Position numbers and translations under genes: made by a program. Positions 5,435 through 6,463 of a stretch of 6,463 nt of DNA are shown here, in pieces. How positions within the stretch are numbered: the stretch's first letter is position 1; every line of letters starts with the position of its first letter. The DNA is from Nanosynbacter sp. Lineage in GTDB: Bacteria > Patescibacteriota > Saccharimonadia > Saccharimonadales > Saccharimonadaceae. The notes under the pieces were generated by a model. It saw only the letters and a program-made list of their open reading frames with translations. It was not told where the DNA came from and ran no database searches. The stretch spans positions 1 through 6,463 of the forward strand of contig JABZKE010000032.1 of the NCBI GenBank assembly GCA_015257445.1, read 5' to 3'.

Positions 5435-6121
5435 ATGTCTAAGGTTAAATTTACCATTATTTCGTTATTTTCCGATGCGCTCGATCCGTACCTGAACTCT
5501 TCCATGATGTGGAAAGCTAAGGAAAAGGGGATCGCGGAATTTGATTTTGTGGATTTGCGTGAATTTGGCCTTGGTGCACATAAATCTGTCGATGATACGC
5601 CTTACGGTGGTGGCGACGGCATGCTCTTAATGTGTGAGCCGGTTTTTAATGCCATTGAAAGCGTGAAGAAAAATAGTCCGAATGCCAAAGTAATTCTGCC
5701 AACTCCAGCTGGCCAAACTTGGCATCAGGGAATCGTCCGTAATTTTGTCGAACGTATTAATAATGGTGAAGAGGATCACTATATTATTCTTTGTCCACAT
5801 TATGAAGGCTATGATGAACGCATTTTAACTATCGTTGATTATAAGATTTCGCTCGGTCATTTCGTCTTGACTGGTGGCGAATTGCCGGCGCTGATTGTGA
5901 TTGATAGTATTGTACGATTACTTCCAGGGGTGCTTGGTGGTGAAAACTCTGCTATTATTGAGAGTTTTTCAGAAGAGAATACCATTGAGTATCCACAATA
6001 CACTAAGCCAGCCGATTTTCGCGGTATGCAAGTTCCAGAGGTGCTACTTTCTGGTCACCACGCCAAGATTGCTGAATGGCGCAAAGCTCATAGTCGCCCA
6101 GTCGACCAGGGCAATCTTTAA
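5435..6121 (+). CDS. trmD: tRNA (guanine-N1)-methyltransferase TrmD
   Basis: Methylates G37 at N1, next to the anticodon, in tRNAs with G36 using S-adenosylmethionine, which prevents +1 frameshifting. It is a SPOUT enzyme active as a dimer. The 228 aa show the family motifs: VDDTPYGGGDGM (52-63), CPHYEGYDERI (120-130), the trefoil-knot cofactor loop GHFVLTGGELPA (141-152), DSIVRLLPGVLG (157-168) with the conserved Arg161, and VPEVLLSGHHAKIAEWR (200-216). At the general-base position (Asp169 in E. coli) the sequence has Glu (IEYPQYTKP, Glu185), which as I recall also occurs in Gram-positive homologues. The C-terminus stops soon after the AEWR helix and is shorter than the ~240-255 aa usual. 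Start 5435 is preferred over ATG 5417 because of the -10 box at 5423-5428. It overlaps recG by one base. Confidence 0.96.
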   Translation: MSKVKFTIISLFSDALDPYLNSSMMWKAKEKGIAEFDFVDLREFGLGAHKSVDDTPYGGGDGMLLMCEPVFNAIESVKKNSPNAKVILPTPAGQTWHQGIVRNFVERINNGEEDHYIILCPHYEGYDERILTIVDYKISLGHFVLTGGELPALIVIDSIVRLLPGVLGGENSAIIESFSEENTIEYPQYTKPADFRGMQVPEVLLSGHHAKIAEWRKAHSRPVDQGNL

Positions 6122-6463
6122 TGCAATTAAACTCGAGTCTAGGTGAGATTAAAGGCGTCGGTCCTAAAACTGCCGAAGCCCTCGCCGCTCGTGGCTTTCA
6201 AACTTTTAAAGATTTACTTTATTATTTTCCGCGCAAATATGAAGATTATGCGGCCTACACCAAGATTTCCGAAATTCGCCCCGGCAAGGTGGTAGTAAGA
6301 GGAAAAATTCGTGGCTTGCGTAACATTCATACTCGTCGCCGTAATTTCACCATTACTCAGGGTGAGATTTTTGATGAGACAGGAGCGCTTCGCGTGGTTT
6401 GGTATAATCAAGCCTATCGTATCAAAAATTTTAAAGAAGACACGGAATATTATTTTACCGGTG
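6121..6463 (+). CDS. recG: ATP-dependent DNA helicase RecG, 5' part only
   Basis: RecG remodels stalled replication forks and Holliday junctions. The frame starts at ATG 6121, whose A is the last base of the trmD stop (TAATG), and is open to the window end (114 codons). The product begins MQLNSSLGEIKGVGPKTA, a helix-hairpin-helix-like GVGPKTAEALAARGF (13-27), followed by DLLYYFPRKYEDY (31-43), the signature at the front of the RecG wedge domain. An OB-type fold follows with VVVRGKIRG and a TGALRVVWYNQAYRIK stretch (about 87-102). The helicase motifs lie beyond the window. The one-base overlap without its own Shine-Dalgarno suggests translational coupling with trmD. It starts near the wedge domain, without the longer N-terminal region found in some RecG proteins. 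Confidence 0.93.
   Translation, partial: MQLNSSLGEIKGVGPKTAEALAARGFQTFKDLLYYFPRKYEDYAAYTKISEIRPGKVVVRGKIRGLRNIHTRRRNFTITQGEIFDETGALRVVWYNQAYRIKNFKEDTEYYFTG

Noticed and set aside
1..6463. Use of UGA as glycine
   Set aside because: ObgE, TrmD and the RecG start are full of GGN glycine codons and need no in-frame TGA, so the standard bacterial code fits.

Overview
The window suggests a member of the Candidate Phyla Radiation, most likely Candidatus Saccharibacteria (TM7). I infer this from the gene content: a BspA-like surface protein built on 26-residue repeats, a compact ObgE, a short TrmD and a RecG that begins directly at its wedge domain. The assignment is by resemblance only, with no phylogeny behind it. 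All complete genes end in TAA or TAG. Glycine-rich proteins such as ObgE read through with ordinary GGN codons, so nothing calls for the UGA=Gly code of Gracilibacteria/Absconditabacteria.

Layout. Positions 1-2033 (+) hold a secreted or surface leucine-rich-repeat protein. Its visible frame lacks a normal start. An ATG at 5 and a plausible signal peptide are separated from the frame by a run of nine G (39-47), and losing one G would join them. Positions 2034-2209 hold a terminator-like hairpin, then an ~80-nt branched hairpin with a duplicated arm. Positions 2210-3538 (+) encode the GTPase ObgE, apparently from a leaderless mRNA. Positions 3539-3895 are an unusually full intergenic region: the obgE terminator, a candidate structured RNA on the minus strand with a near-consensus promoter bracketed by a 9-bp inverted repeat, a 13-bp palindrome, and the terminator of the next minus-strand gene. 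Positions 3896-5333 (-) hold two cytoplasmic coiled-coil proteins that I do not recognise. They share nearly the same ribosome-binding leader and probably form one operon. Positions 5435-6463 (+) hold trmD (tRNA m1G37 methyltransferase) overlapping by one base with the 5' part of recG.

How the parts relate. ObgE (ribosome assembly), TrmD (tRNA modification) and RecG (fork repair) are housekeeping. The accessory or lineage-specific parts are the surface protein, the coiled-coil pair and the two structured intergenic elements. The coiled-coil operon and trmD fire divergently from overlapping promoters near 5389-5435. Translation starts come in two styles: obgE and trmD have a -10 box directly before the ATG and no Shine-Dalgarno, while both coiled-coil genes have extended Shine-Dalgarno sequences. 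The strongest leads are the poly-G tract in the surface protein gene and the minus-strand RNA at about 3546-3689.
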